Origin: Manduca sexta
Taxonomy: Eukaryota; Arthropoda; Insecta; Lepidoptera; Sphingidae
Length of the DNA stretch: 64,000 nucleotides
Assembly (NCBI RefSeq): GCF_014839805.1
Contig: NC_051129.1
Location: 11,846,920 to 11,910,919 of the forward strand
Reading direction: 5' to 3'
Each line of letters opens with the position of its first letter. Position 1 is the stretch's first letter. The notes under the pieces were generated by a model that did no database searches, was not told where the DNA came from, and worked only from the letters and a program-made list of their open reading frames with translations. Below, one piece after another: positions 47,886 to 60,326 of the stretch. The translations under genes were made by a program, and so were the position numbers.

Positions 47886-50164
47886 ACAACAGCAACGTAG
47901 GTGAGAACTTCTATTTTTGTTAAAACCCATTAAATAAGTTCTTAACAATATAACCAACATTGTCATCGTATGTGTGTCTTTGTGTAAACGATACAATAAC
48001 TATGTGTATGTATTGCAGACCCAAAGCAATGTCACACAGTATGTCGGTAAGTGTGAAGAATTTTATTAAGTGCAATTCTAAGTCAGTCATTAATTTATGA
48101 ATGAACGGTCCATACAGTTTGCAATAACAGTCATTATTGGAATGGGCTGTTTTGAAAACTCCAGCGGTATGAACGTGCGTTTATAAACACGCTAGTTAGT
48201 CGTAAACTCGTGTTCTCGGTACGACTTCGGCCTGTGCTGTTTTCGCGTCTAATGAACGCGGTCTACATTAGAGCGGGTAGCGATTTGGTTATGAATTAAT
48301 ATTAAGTGAGGTTTTCTATACGAACCAAATAACGACCACTTTTGAATTAATGCCAATAATGAAGTAGTTATTATATTTTCGCGGTACCTGTATTAGAGGA
48401 TGATGTTACGAGATAAATGAGGCTTATATCATGGAGATATTAGTGATTGAAATTTGATTTGACCAACATGAAAAAGAATATCCATACAAAGGTATGATTG
48501 TACGTATTCATATTTTTCGAGCATAATTACCAATTTCAACATGGATTAACTAACAATTGCCCCAGAATCGAACGATGCGCATCCGCTCAAAACGTTTCCT
48601 CTCAAGGCTCACCGCTGGCAATGACAGCACACCCCTCCCTTTATTACAGTCACACGTTTATTCCGGTTCACTTGAAATAGTAATAGTTGCGTACCGACCG
48701 GCGAGTCCGGCGACACCTTATAGCCGGTACGTGTTTTCGGTCTGGCCGGCTGGGCACGTTCCTCTTGTTTTACTGCAACTCTATTCGGTTATCGGGAAAA
48801 TTATTTTTAAAGCTTCTAGGATGTGAGGGGTAACTTCCTGGAAATGTTTTGTTTCGGAATATGGTATGACAAAATTTTACCGATTGTGTTCGAGAATTTT
48901 CTTATTGGTTTGATAGGTATATATTACATCTTAGATGATGTCGAGTTACCATGCATAAGCTGAGATAATTTAAGGCGACATTATATTTCCGATTCATCGA
49001 GGTAATTCCGAATATTACAAGAAAACTATATTTTTCAATTTTTGTCGGTTAGGAAATCCCCTAAAATAACTAAAAATATGCAGTTAGGATTGGTATATGT
49101 TCCAAATGGTGGTCATGCTCGACCCTCATCCAGATAATATTCGGTGAAGTATGAAGATTCAAGTTGCCTCTCTGCTTCCATGGCACGGAGAAAACTTCAT
49201 GTGATATGTTAATTAAGTAGCTCTATGAAACACAAAGCTCTAACAGATCGTATCGTATGGTATGCGTCCAATATGGTGTAACATATAGCGTAGATTCGGC
49301 GTTTGTGTCCGAGGTTGACGTCCGGTCCGGCAGGCTGGCGTGACGCCAAGCTGTGTCGAGGCGCGGCGGTGATGGCGCGGCGTCGACCGTGAGAGACAGC
49401 GGGAAGAGATGATTTAGGATGAATACGGGAAGATTGATTACCTTGAAAAGGAAATCCTCCCAAAATATTACTATTCAATACATCAAATGTCTATGTAACG
49501 CATCACTGCCGCGCGCAGTTCAGGAGAATTACGTCGAGGTAATGCCTTATTACTCAATACATCGGTAACATAAATAGTAACGCATCATATGCAAGCCTGT
49601 AATTGCCTTATACATACGTCGGCATAAAAGATTATAAATCCTTAAATTTTATATGTAGCGACTATTTGTTTCCTGGCCAGCACTGAAAACTTTGAACTAC
49701 GAGCTGTTACTATACTAAATAACAAAGCAAAGCACGCAAGCCATATTGTTCAGTATATCAAAAGCTTAACTCATTAAATCGCTTGCATCTCTCAGCCGGC
49801 ACCAAGCCCGTTCGGCTCGCTAATGAAACTGCCTACACGATCACACGCGCTCCGCGCCGCCGATCAATGTCGTCGATTTACTAACATTTCGCTGATTACA
49901 CCAGAAACGTCGGAGACAAGACGTCGTGTTCTCAGGAATTTCAACTGACAAAATGGATTTTCAGTTGAATATTTTCAAGATTATTTTTATCGAGCGCGCT
50001 CAAATGATTTTTCGTGCCGAAGTGCGGTGGAGGCCCAATATAATGTTGACTAAAAGAGGCCAAAAGATCATTAGAATGGTACCGGCTTGGCTCCTGATTG
50101 ACCCTGGAGGAAGTTAATATGGCAAGTTGCAGGAAGCCAGCTGTAAATCGTGGCCGTTTCATAA

Positions 50165-50325
50165 ATTAGTCAATACTCAAAATTTTCTAAAAATCTACTG
50201 AACGGATTTTTATGAATATTCGTATGGAGATAGTTTAATACCCTGGGAAGGTTATAGACTACTTTGTATCCCGGAAAATTCCTTCATGCGGGCGAAACCG
50301 CGAGCAATAAGCTAGTTCCTTTATA
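50165..50325 (-). repeat. Right-arm copy of the dispersed repeat at 14105
   Basis: Reverse complement of 14105-14265, including GGCGAAACCGCG and GACTACTTTGTATCCCGGAA. Confidence 0.55.
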
Positions 50326-51242
50326 TTTTCCAGTCAATTAGGTAAATAATAAAATAATAATAGCTATAAAACATTTTGTTTAAAATCCTTCGAATTTCGA
50401 TACCTACACGCCATGGAAACACGGTGGGAACCGAACCCACTATTTAATTGCCCAACCGGATACTGGATTTAGGCACGTAAATAGTTTTTGCATTGCAGCG
50501 AGTACCGTGAACAATTACTTGAAGCTGGATTTAAGGAATTCGCGCATTACACGCTTTAAGGAAAATAATTGAAAGTCATTTTGTTGATAGCACCTAAACT
50601 GGCTTGTGGCGCGATACTAATTCTCCACACTATTTGTGTATAGGCAAACCCCCGTGTATGTGTGTTTAGAATTTCTATATTATTTTACAATAGTGACTTG
50701 GGTGTTTTAAATCTGATTAGGTTCTCATTATAAGCTAAGCGATTTGAAAATATCAAATGCCAGTCGAATATAGTAGAATGACTTCTCTATATTATATTAA
50801 AATTGGGACTTTACTGTACCTTTAACCAGGTAGCTTTATTTAGACATAGGAGTGTTACCAAAAGGCTGCTACTGTATCGCAAAGTAACCGTTATGAACCC
50901 ATTTGTCAACTTTTGATTGACCAAACAAGGTGTAATTGCCCCATTCTCCTCACTGGTGAGACGAGCTCCCTCATTACTACAGTCATACCGGCTACAATGG
51001 GCAAATGCTACCCACGTGTCTATTTAGATGGCTTGTAGTACATGGGAAATGAAATTTATGCGTTGCATCTCTGTAAGGGACAAAGATAAGCTTAGGTTGC
51101 ATTTAATTTAACAGTTCTGTCACTAATCAAAATTAATCATTTACAATATTATTTTTGGTAAGTTTTCTTTATAAAGCTACAAACATCTCGCAAACTAGGA
51201 TCGATAGAAGCACGCATTGAGAGTGGAATCACGGTGGCTAAT

Positions 51243-51385
51243 ACACATCATCAGCCACATAAAGTCCTCTGCTGAACATAGGCCTCCCCTAAAGATTCCC
51301 AGATGGACCTGGTGAAATCAGTCTGCATCCGAACGTTTTCCCCTTCGACCATTATCAAGTCGTCTGTCCACCTTGCAGGCTACAC
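51243..51385 (-). mobile_element. LINE 3' fragment, right-arm copy
   Basis: Reverse complement of the fragment at 13051-13193, with the same truncated reverse-transcriptase tail and a few substitutions. Confidence 0.7.
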
Positions 51386-53305
51386 GGTCTAACTAAAACC
51401 TCGCGAATAATCCGTTGTTTTAAATTCGCGTCATAAAAAAGAAAAAATAGTAGGTATTATTACGACTTCACAAACGAGTTTCTATTTACATTTGTTTAAT
51501 TACTATTAAATTGCGCATATCCGATGGTTATAAAAGCCGACGGGTAAAGAGATATGTGTGGGTGGTAATTGACATAAACATTCATGTTTTGTTTTTTTAA
51601 TGAACTGTAGATGTAACGCCTACGTTACACAAACAAGGTGGGCGAAAGCTTTAAAAGCAAAAGAAGCTCGCACATAGGCAAAAGAAAGCAATTTAGAAGT
51701 TACGGAAATACATAACCCGCATGAGAAAGTCGCGCGACAAAGGCCCAAGTGTGCAAACCACCTAACCACAATCCTTTCGAATTATTTCGCTGTAAAGCTA
51801 TAAAACTATTATTGCTTTAATTTTATTGGTTATGTTATTTACGAGCGCGGGCACAATGCTGCGCGGACTGCGCGGCACATCTCGCTGCGGTCGCGGTGCG
51901 TCGTAAAAACGCTGCGTAAACGCACGCGGCGGTTGTGCTGTCGCCTCTAGGAGTTTACGAGCCATCGCTTCCTGTGCCTAATATTGCACGGAGTACGTTA
52001 AAGGGAAACCAGAGGTGAGGCGGGTAAATGAACCTTTGTGTTTGGAAGCTTTTCTGTTGAAATTGTTTGTTCATAATGTTTGCTATGATGGAGAGCAGAC
52101 CAATAATTTTAATTCCGCCGTCATAATGAAAAAGCGCGTATATTAGCATTATTTTCAAAATAGAGTTAAATAAATTAAAAAAATGTCGGTATTTTTTTCA
52201 GTAGAAATGATCTTTTTCGAAATAATTTTGGATTAATACTGCAGAATATTACAACGTAGTTTAAGAGATTCTAGGTAATTAGGAATATTGGCCTTACATA
52301 AATTTCGTAATATCTGACATATAAATATGATGACCTATTTGCTGCTTTAGCTGAAATATTCATATGTGATGTATTAGCAATATGCGAAGTGCAGTATAAA
52401 GACACGTTATTTACGAGGGAGCTGAGGTCCTGTGACACTGGCCCCATAAACCGGCCGATTTTACTGCTGATGGGGCCATAAAACAAATAGTTAAATTGAC
52501 TACGCGACAGGCGAACAAGCTTGTATATCTTGACATCGCATGTAAATACGTTTAGGATTTCACTGGTAATGTGACTCAGGTTTATAGATGTTAGGCTATT
52601 GAGAGTTCTTCTACTCAGAAATAGAAAAACATTAGTTATCGTAAGATTGTTTCATGCATGTGACTAATCAAGATATTGAACTGAGTGTTCAAAGGCATAG
52701 GACACATTATTTGGTAGACAACAAAAACAGCAACAGATAATGACTAAACTAAATCTATTTATTTTCGTAAAAGTAATAAGCAGACTATTTTCCAGAAGAC
52801 TAACCCACTCTAATGCGGGCTTAATTCAAAACTCTCACGCATTTTGCAGAATAATTTGACTTAGCTTTACGACCTATTAAGACATTAATTGTCCTTGTTG
52901 AAACTATTCAATATCTAGATTGGTCACGTGTAGCCCGAAACAATCCGATGACAACTAATGATTTCTTATTAGTAGTTTGATTGAATGCGCACGTTTCAAT
53001 TGTTTTGATGCTTATTTTATTATCTCAATGGATACATGTGTTTCAATTAAGGACTGAGATTTATTATTTTTAAATTCAAAGAATGGGGTTACGTATTTTT
53101 TCATAGGTCTCTAGTATGCGAGTTTTAAAATTACCATATTGCTTATTTCTTCCGCTAGACGGTAACTGTCGTGTTTGTTTTAAGTAATTTATTTACAGTT
53201 TAGTTACGAACAGGTATTATTGAAGTTTAATCAAATGTCTAATGAAGAAAAGTGGTTGAAGGCATTGTAGTCAAAGTTATAGGTACTTTAACCATTTGTG
53301 TTTGC

Positions 53306-53805
53306 NNNNNNNNNNNNNNNNNNNNNNNNNNNNNNNNNNNNNNNNNNNNNNNNNNNNNNNNNNNNNNNNNNNNNNNNNNNNNNNNNNNNNNNNNNNNNNN
53401 NNNNNNNNNNNNNNNNNNNNNNNNNNNNNNNNNNNNNNNNNNNNNNNNNNNNNNNNNNNNNNNNNNNNNNNNNNNNNNNNNNNNNNNNNNNNNNNNNNNN
53501 NNNNNNNNNNNNNNNNNNNNNNNNNNNNNNNNNNNNNNNNNNNNNNNNNNNNNNNNNNNNNNNNNNNNNNNNNNNNNNNNNNNNNNNNNNNNNNNNNNNN
53601 NNNNNNNNNNNNNNNNNNNNNNNNNNNNNNNNNNNNNNNNNNNNNNNNNNNNNNNNNNNNNNNNNNNNNNNNNNNNNNNNNNNNNNNNNNNNNNNNNNNN
53701 NNNNNNNNNNNNNNNNNNNNNNNNNNNNNNNNNNNNNNNNNNNNNNNNNNNNNNNNNNNNNNNNNNNNNNNNNNNNNNNNNNNNNNNNNNNNNNNNNNNN
53801 NNNNN
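53306..53805. other. Assembly gap, exactly 500 N
   Basis: A second 500-N placeholder, separating contig 2 from contig 3. The last real bases before it pair with 11134 on contig 1. Confidence 0.98.
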
Positions 53806-54084
53806 TAGTAGGTTGAGTCAAAATGCTGTGGGTGGTCATCAGACAATTCTAGGATGGCCACGGGCCAACGAGACCTTCCTCTATACATTCCTATGATTAA
53901 GATTATAATTAAACAGAGAACGGAATCGTAAAATGCGCGAGCACCTGAGGCTGTGTAAAATTTTACTATTAAGTACGTTATGCGTAGCTCCAACGTCGGT
54001 TGATTCTATAAAGCAAATATATTCATTGTTGAAATGATTACGTGTAGTGGAGGCACGTATGACTGTATGAGTGTTATTGTTTAG

Positions 54085-54313
54085 GTCCTGGAGCGCATGC
54101 GCCGTGCACGACGTCAGGCAGCGGCGGAGGTGCATCCAGGCGACGTGGCGGCGGCACCGCGCGCGCCCCCGCCCCCGCCCGCGCCCCCGCACCCGCCGCG
54201 CCCGCGCGCGCCCTCGCCCCGCGCCCATCGCCGGCACGCCGCCCCCAGAGCCACCAGACAAGTGCGACCCCGCGCTCGTCAAACGTACCTGCTCCCTCTT
54301 CGGTCTCGACTTG
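54085..54313 (+). CDS. Unidentified gene, exon a (frame switch inside)
   Basis: Two frames look coding in succession: phase 0 at the start (VLERMRRARRQAAAEVHPGD then a Pro/Ala run) and another frame at the end (GTPPPEPPDKCDPALVKRTC). The switch falls in the CCCGCGCC-rich stretch at about 54200-54240, a place prone to indel errors. Only the second frame leaves in phase 0 to fit exon b. Confidence 0.45.
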
Positions 54314-55123
54314 GTAAGCATCATTGAAAATTATGGGTTCGTTGGTAAGGTTAGGTAACAACTTGTGAGAGTCTTTTTTGCAGTTTTACTTGGGAATGAA
54401 TTCTACTAAAGGAGTCTATTTGGCATGAGTCAAGCGACTGCCGTATCACACCGCGTGCCACGCACATTGCGAGGTGGATGTATGTGTATGCGGGTGCAGT
54501 AACGGGCGCGTGTTGCAGGAGCGGCCGCCGCCGCTGCCGGCGCCGCGCGCGTACGTGGTGTCGGGCGGCGTGAAGGTGCGCTACCCGCAGCAGCGCACGG
54601 CGCGCGCGGACTGGGCGGACGAGGCGGGCGCGCGGCTCCGCGCCGGCGACCACGTGCTCGTGCTCGGCGCCGCGCGCTCCGGCTCCGACACCTCGCCGTG
54701 CAGGTGAACTGTCCAATGGCACTATTACAGTTATTTCAGCCGTTAAGTTTGTACATATCGGGATGTGGAATACAGTGTGACTCTTTTTAAGTTTAACTTC
54801 CCTCGCATAAATAAGTAAAATTCCTACAGCATAATATAACTTCTTTAATATGTTTACGGTCTATACAAATATATCACCTTTGCGAACTAAGTTAGAATAA
54901 CCTAGCTTAGTATTCGATCTGCAGTCGTATATACATGGACGGTAGTTAGAATAAAACAATTTTAAATGTTGTATCAGACGAGAGCATAAAATGAGAAGTG
55001 TGTGTGTCGCAGCTGTGCGGTCGCACGGTGCAGGTGCCGCACGCGGTGCTGTCGCCGCCGCGCGCCGCCGTGGCCGCGCGCCGCCACCCGCCGCCGCCCG
55101 CGCCGCCGCCGCCGCTCGCCTGA
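54085..55123 (+). CDS. C-terminal exons of an unidentified protein with SH3-like end
   Basis: Three GC-rich coding blocks are supported by splice sites: 54085..54313 (TTTAG to TTG|GTAAGC), 54519..54703 (TTGCAG to GCAG|GTGAAC) and 55013..55123 (TCGCAG to TGA). The first begins VLERMRRARRQAAAEVHPGD, turns Pro-rich, and in another frame ends CDPALVKRTCSLFGLDL. The second encodes AYVVSGGVKVRYP and LRAGDHVLVLGAA. The third encodes LCGRTVQVPHAVLSP and a Pro/Ala tail. The last two together look like a divergent SH3 fold (LxxGDxVxVL..GRxVxVPxxxL). Frames do not connect between the blocks as assembled, so one-base errors or alternative sites are likely. I do not recognise the gene. The 5' part is upstream, beyond the gap. 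Confidence 0.55.
54519..54703 (+). CDS. Unidentified gene, exon b (SH3-like, first part)
   Basis: It enters in phase 0 as ERPPPLPAPRAYVVSGGVKV and runs to ..SGSDTSPC, but leaves in phase 2, whereas exon c needs phase 0. One base too many or too few near its end would give a clean junction (..VQ|LCGRTVQVP). Confidence 0.5.
55013..55123 (+). CDS. Unidentified gene, exon c with stop
   Basis: The 36 codons LCGRTVQVPHAVLSPPRAAV.. end in a Pro/Ala tail and TGA at 55121-55123. The frame was chosen over the Arg/Cys-rich alternative because it resembles the last strands of an SH3 domain. Confidence 0.5.
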   Translation: MCGRTVQVPHAVLSPPRAAVAARRHPPPPAPPPPLA

Positions 55124-55530
55124 CCGCGCGTCCGCGCCACCGCAGCACGGCGGCTGAACGAAACTGCTCCATCACGAAATCGGAACAAGATTTCTTACTA
55201 AAAACTTCCTTTTACAAACGTGCCTTATATAATAATATCGAAATAGTATCGTGTAAATATTAGGATAAGTATTTATATCGGCTCCGTAGCGTGCGACTCC
55301 GGACGCGACACTGCCGCCAGTGCGGGCTACACACGTGCTGTTGTGACACAATGATCGGTGCTGTGTTCCGTCGGACTGTATAGGTATTAAAGTAATTGCT
55401 CATATTATTATATTAGGATATTCCGATTTTGTCAGTTGCTATGTACTAATTTTAGTTTGTTCAAATACAAAATATATAAATGCGCATGTAGTCCAACGAT
55501 TTTACTGCTAATAAATGACAATGTTACGAA
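55124..55530 (+). other. 3' UTR of the unidentified plus-strand gene
   Basis: Non-coding sequence follows the stop and reaches an AATAAA at 55510-55515, the likely poly(A) signal. Confidence 0.4.
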
Positions 55531-56479
55531 TGCAATTGTGTGGCCCGCTTGACGTCGCTCGTGAGTGACCAGTATTTATATATCGATGTGCAATTACACG
55601 GCTGGCTTTAATTGTTGAAGACTGGTGACGCACGGCGCGCGGCGGCGCTTGCTTTTCGCCAAGATTTACAGATAAGAGCGTTAAAACAGTTATTACGCAG
55701 TATTATATAAAACCGTTCGTAAATTACCACTAAAAGTAATACCCTATCAGATATTATTGTATATATATAAAGGATCGACATTTGGTACCTAATGTAAACG
55801 CACAGAGTCAATGTTATTACATTTGTGATGTCAACGGTTACTTTTAGGTATTGATAATCCTGCGTTATACCAGTACAGGTATATTAAACTATCATGTTAA
55901 AATGTGCATGTAAAATATATTGTAATAGATGTAAAAAGGCAGATACGTTTATATATATTATGACGCTGCGAGAACAATAACAGCCTGTGCATAAACTGTC
56001 GCATATAAGTATAACTCCTTATTGAACTGCTAAACTCCGAAATAAGCATTTTTTTTTCATTTAGGTACTCTTAAATTTCACATTAGTGAAATGTAGTTTT
56101 TTCTCTCCAAATATAATTATTATTTAGCTGTTATGCTAGACAGGCGAGGTGGGCTGTTGTTGTGCTCGTGGATCGAGTTCTACCGCTGTGAATGAGATGT
56201 AGTCATATGCGTCGCGTGACCGGAGGTCGGAGCTCGTGCAGCGAGTTTACTAACGGTGCTATTTGAGTTGTGTATCGCGAGAGTAGCTCGTACTTTAGTT
56301 TATATTAAACCTTCAGTATTCTTCAGAGACGGCGGCTTTTTCTCTGCTATCTATCAATTCGCCCTCTTGCAAAAAATCATCGAACATTCGACACATAATA
56401 ATAGATACTTGCTTTCTATACACAGGTGTTATCGATGATTTCATTTGAAATTAAACCAATTTTCCGGATTCTATCGCGG

Positions 56480-56548
56480 TTTTGTGAATTTTATTTTTCT
56501 CCCGACGTTTCGAAGACTTTGCAGCCTTCACGGTCCCGAGGGGGACTG
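56480..56548 (+). repeat. Dispersed repeat fragment (CCCGACGTTTCG type)
   Basis: The string TCTCCCGACGTTTCGAAGAC, then TTTGCAGCCTTCACGGTC, resembles an abundant lepidopteran repeat with CCCGACGTTTCG and CACGGTC blocks. Short decayed fragment. Confidence 0.5.
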
Positions 56549-59067
56549 ATGATTTAATTTATTCAAATGTATTATAACTAGTAGTTTGTTTTAGCTAGTA
56601 TTTTCGTTTGTTAAAATTTTACTACTCATATACAGTACCTATCCTTCAAGTGGTCACCGCCAACAATCGGTGTCGCTCGAACGGTAGGCCACGTAGTCTT
56701 CACCGTTTCAACATCTGATATAGTGAATTGATATTGTCGTAATGCCTGTGTATAAGAGGCGTGGTTGAGTGGACACAATCCAGTGTTAGATTACAACACA
56801 GTAGTGTTAGAGCGATGCTCCGCGCGGCGGTCTCTGGACTCCGCGCAAGTCGCCATGCTGTGTTTATACTCACTAGTGCTTTCCATTTTACGCCAGCGCG
56901 AGTGCAGTTCGCAATTAAGATGACAAATCAACCAATGCCACGGAATATGTACAGTATCTGCAATCACATCCCCGTCATCAAACAGAATCCAGCCGTAACA
57001 TCCGACGCAAGTTATCGCCGCGGCTCGCTCCCGGCTGTTCCAAGCTGCTCATGATAGTATTGTAAAACCACAAAGCTTGCCAATATGAGTCTGATTAATG
57101 TTTTAAATCTAAACTTTTTCAATAAAATTTAAGGTACAAAAAGAAAATAAATGTGTATAAGTATGATTTAGAGTTTTTTTATGTCGCTTCAATATGGTAG
57201 TGGACAGTGATAACTGTAATGTATACTTTGTGTTGTGGTAGTTCAAGACAATATAATGTATCATCCACGATCTATGTTCACCTACAATATTACTTAAAAA
57301 TATGAAATATATTATATATCCGGATAAATAAAACAATTCATAAATGGATGTAAATTTAATAGGGTGGCGGCACACGACGCGGGATATGTGGTAAACAAGG
57401 AGGATGATGTAGGACACGTGGGTGAGGCGGTGGCGGAGCTGCCCAGTGAAACTGCGCGTGTCTCTATACACATATCAATTTATTCCTTATAACATGTATA
57501 TATAGAAAGTTAAACTTGTTTGTGTGCAGCTGTTTGCAAAACACACACACGCGCGCGTCATCTCACACTGCCACTCGCGTATAAAAATCTGTTTATTGCC
57601 TTGATTTTTACCTACATGTAAAACATAACAATAATATACGTAATACTAAAAAGGCAAAGGAGGCGGCTCAGCTCGTGCCGATATATATTTTATAATTTTG
57701 AAAGCAGACAACAAATAAATCCAGATTAAATATTGCATAGAATGTGGGCAGTGTGAGTGACATTTTACAACGTTGCCATTATAAGACGTAAATAGAATAT
57801 AATAACATTTGCACAAGTTATAATAGAACATAGTAAAATAGCTGAACAGTGAACAGCTACGTGCGGTAATTCTCTCGTTAAGTTGTATGACAGAGACGGC
57901 GACAGTGCCGCGCGCTCGCACGCACGCACTGCGCACGCGCACTCGCCCTTCACTAGAGGCTTACTCATAGCTAATACATTTACATCACAGACGTGTCCGC
58001 CGAAGACGACCATCGCAAACATTACAATATAATTTAATTCAACAACGCTTTACAAAAATACAATTGTCCTACTCCGTTTACATGAACAACACTAGAGTAA
58101 CAAAAATCTAAAGGCGTCAGCAAAGCCGAGGGCGACACTCAACAGAGGCGGAACACGACGCGAGCTCTAGCGAAAATTGGCCACTGTCATGTTGAAGTAG
58201 ACGTGCCGCTGTCACGTCAGCGTGTCGGCACGCTAGCACGTCAGCACGTCGACTCAACGCAACTGTTCAAATTTATTTAAGATTAGCGTCAACGAACGGA
58301 GTGGTAGAAAAGTTTAATTCAATAACTATTTAAATTTTAATACCCTCTCATTTTAGAAAGAATTAAATGAGTACTTTTTATCAAATGCAAAAAATACCGT
58401 AGAGTTACTAGATTATAATAATGACAACCGTAAGATATATGAAATTAGTGTGACTTTCAATTATTATAGAATATAGTGTTGTGGCGGTCACGCCGTCCGT
58501 TCGCGCTAACCCACACCACATACATACATAACATATTAAATTTCGACATTAACAATATATTAAATTACATAACTATATAGTTAATTCAGAATTCATTTTA
58601 TAATAAAATATTTGAACGACAACATTACGGATAATTTATTAAAAACGAATAATTTTATCATAATATTATTATTACATACATATTATAATACTGCGGTACT
58701 TAAGTATAAAAAATCATTCTGTCCATGACGTCAGGTCGAAGCAGCCGATGCGCAGAGCACATTGTTACTCTTACTGTAATATTCGTTTTGCTGTCCACAC
58801 AGGTAGGACAGCTCGGCATAATGATTTCTCATACTGTGTCGGTACACATAAACTATTCACGAGTATAATATAATCACAACGTATCGAGGCGCGCAGTGAG
58901 TCGCCTCTCACTACCTTGTGGATTATGAGAGCATCAGCGACATCTCCTTCCGTGTATGTACCCAGACACATGAGTCACAGTATACCCAGTACTACGCCAT
59001 GAATGTCCGTCGACACGTGGCTATCGGCACTACTGTGACGTGCCTTCGGCTGCGGTGGTGACACACT

Positions 59068-59076
59068 GCGCCCTCT
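59068..59076 (-). promoter_or_regulatory. CTCF-like site on minus strand
   Basis: On the minus strand the context GCACCAGAGGGCGC fits the vertebrate CTCF consensus CCASYAGRKGGCRS with one mismatch. Binding not shown. Confidence 0.3.
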
Positions 59077-59246
59077 GGTGCGCCGGCTAACACGAGGCGA
59101 TTCTAATCAGATCACACAGAATCGAGATAGTACAGTATATCAAATGTAAAAAGATCAAAAACCTATAGCTAAACGTTAGAGCAAGTGCTAAAAGAATCGC
59201 CACCACGTGTCACTCGCGACCCCCGACTAGGGCCGAACGCCAGAAT

Positions 59247-59552
59247 CGATATTTTTGAACTGTCGACACTCCACAATTAAATATCGATACTGCTGATACG
59301 TGATACTTTAATGAAAAATATCAATACTTTGGCCCACATTTTACTTTGTGAACAAGAATGTTGTAAATTGCAAGAAAAACATTACTCGAGACATTCCAAA
59401 GTCAAAGGAAAATTTGAGTACATGTATATGACATTATAACTCAACAAACAATCTATATGAGGCTAGATGAATCATTATTTTTGTAAATATCGATATTTTC
59501 ATTTACTATCGACGAATTGATACATGGTAGCAGATCCTAGTTGACACCGATA
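59247..59552. promoter_or_regulatory. Second cluster of DRE-type TATCGATA/CGATA motifs
   Basis: Two perfect TATCGATA palindromes (59282-59289 and 59488-59495) plus CGATA at 59247, 59507 (minus) and 59548 lie within about 300 bp. Confidence 0.3.
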
Positions 59553-60312
59553 TTGTAGGTTCGAACTTTCGCTGCTGAAAAACCTCCATAACATTCATAG
59601 GCGCGGTGACACGTGACGCTATAAGTTTTACCAAATCCTTACCCTAGTGGTTATGTCATATAATAGGTACAACATAGCTCCAGAAAATAACCGCTACGCG
59701 ACACTACGCTACACTATAACCAAATACACTCAACATTATAATTATAAAAGCTATTAGATCTAACGAGCATGGATGTGCATGTCTTTGTATCACCACCGGA
59801 GCCTGCTCTCCGGTACATTACAGTATAAACTTTATAATAAGCGAAATAACACAACATGCAACAGTTTCATAGTACGCAGTACGAACGCCTCACGTACGTT
59901 ATCTATATTAATAATATAACCTATGTCCACACTCGTGCGCTTGTCACATCTTGCATTTATGTCGTATGGCAACAGCGTCGGCGCTAGTACTCGAGCAGAA
60001 TAAATACGTGGCAAAAATTCCATTGCATGAAGTAAAAAATGACGGTCAAACACTATGAAGCGAATTAAGGCATTGGAAGTGCAACAAGAATGCGTAGGAC
60101 GATTCGGCTAAAACCACGTCTACAACCAGTTTATAGGCTCGTACGATAAATTGTTTGTGTTATCGACAATGTAGACATTATTTTAGCGAGCGTGGGCGTT
60201 AAGGCAACAGGCTCTAACCAACCTCTACCAAGAATGAATCTCTATGTCTGCTAAAGCCCAGTGCTCGACGCGACAACACAGGACATTGAGGAAAAGCGCA
60301 AGAGTGTGGAAT

Positions 60313-60326
60313 CCACTAGAGGGCAG
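60313..60326 (+). promoter_or_regulatory. Perfect match to the long CTCF consensus
   Basis: CCACTAGAGGGCAG fits all 14 positions of CCASYAGRKGGCRS, the vertebrate/insect CTCF recognition consensus. It lies in the putative 3' UTR or intergenic part of contig 3. Confidence 0.4.

Larger units (their letters stand above)
46447..53305 (-). repeat. Right arm of ~6.9-kb inverted repeat (unmerged contig overlap)
   Basis: This is the reverse complement of 11134-18057, with scattered substitutions and indels. Its inner edge (CCGGCGCGGTCGGC at 46447) pairs with the last bases of contig 1, and its outer edge is exactly the second N gap. It lies upstream of fz2. It contains the counterparts of the left-arm LINE fragment, family A copy and tandem repeat, with no supported gene. 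A CG-rich patch at 51845-51965 is shared with 12475-12595 and could be a promoter or non-coding exon. Confidence 0.9.

Noticed and set aside
11134..53305. A large biological palindrome or segmental inversion with 28-kb spacer
   Set aside because: Both repeat edges coincide exactly with scaffold gaps, which favours an unmerged overlap and a flipped contig.
53252..53993. Open frames crossing the second N run
   Set aside because: Same reason: gap artefact.
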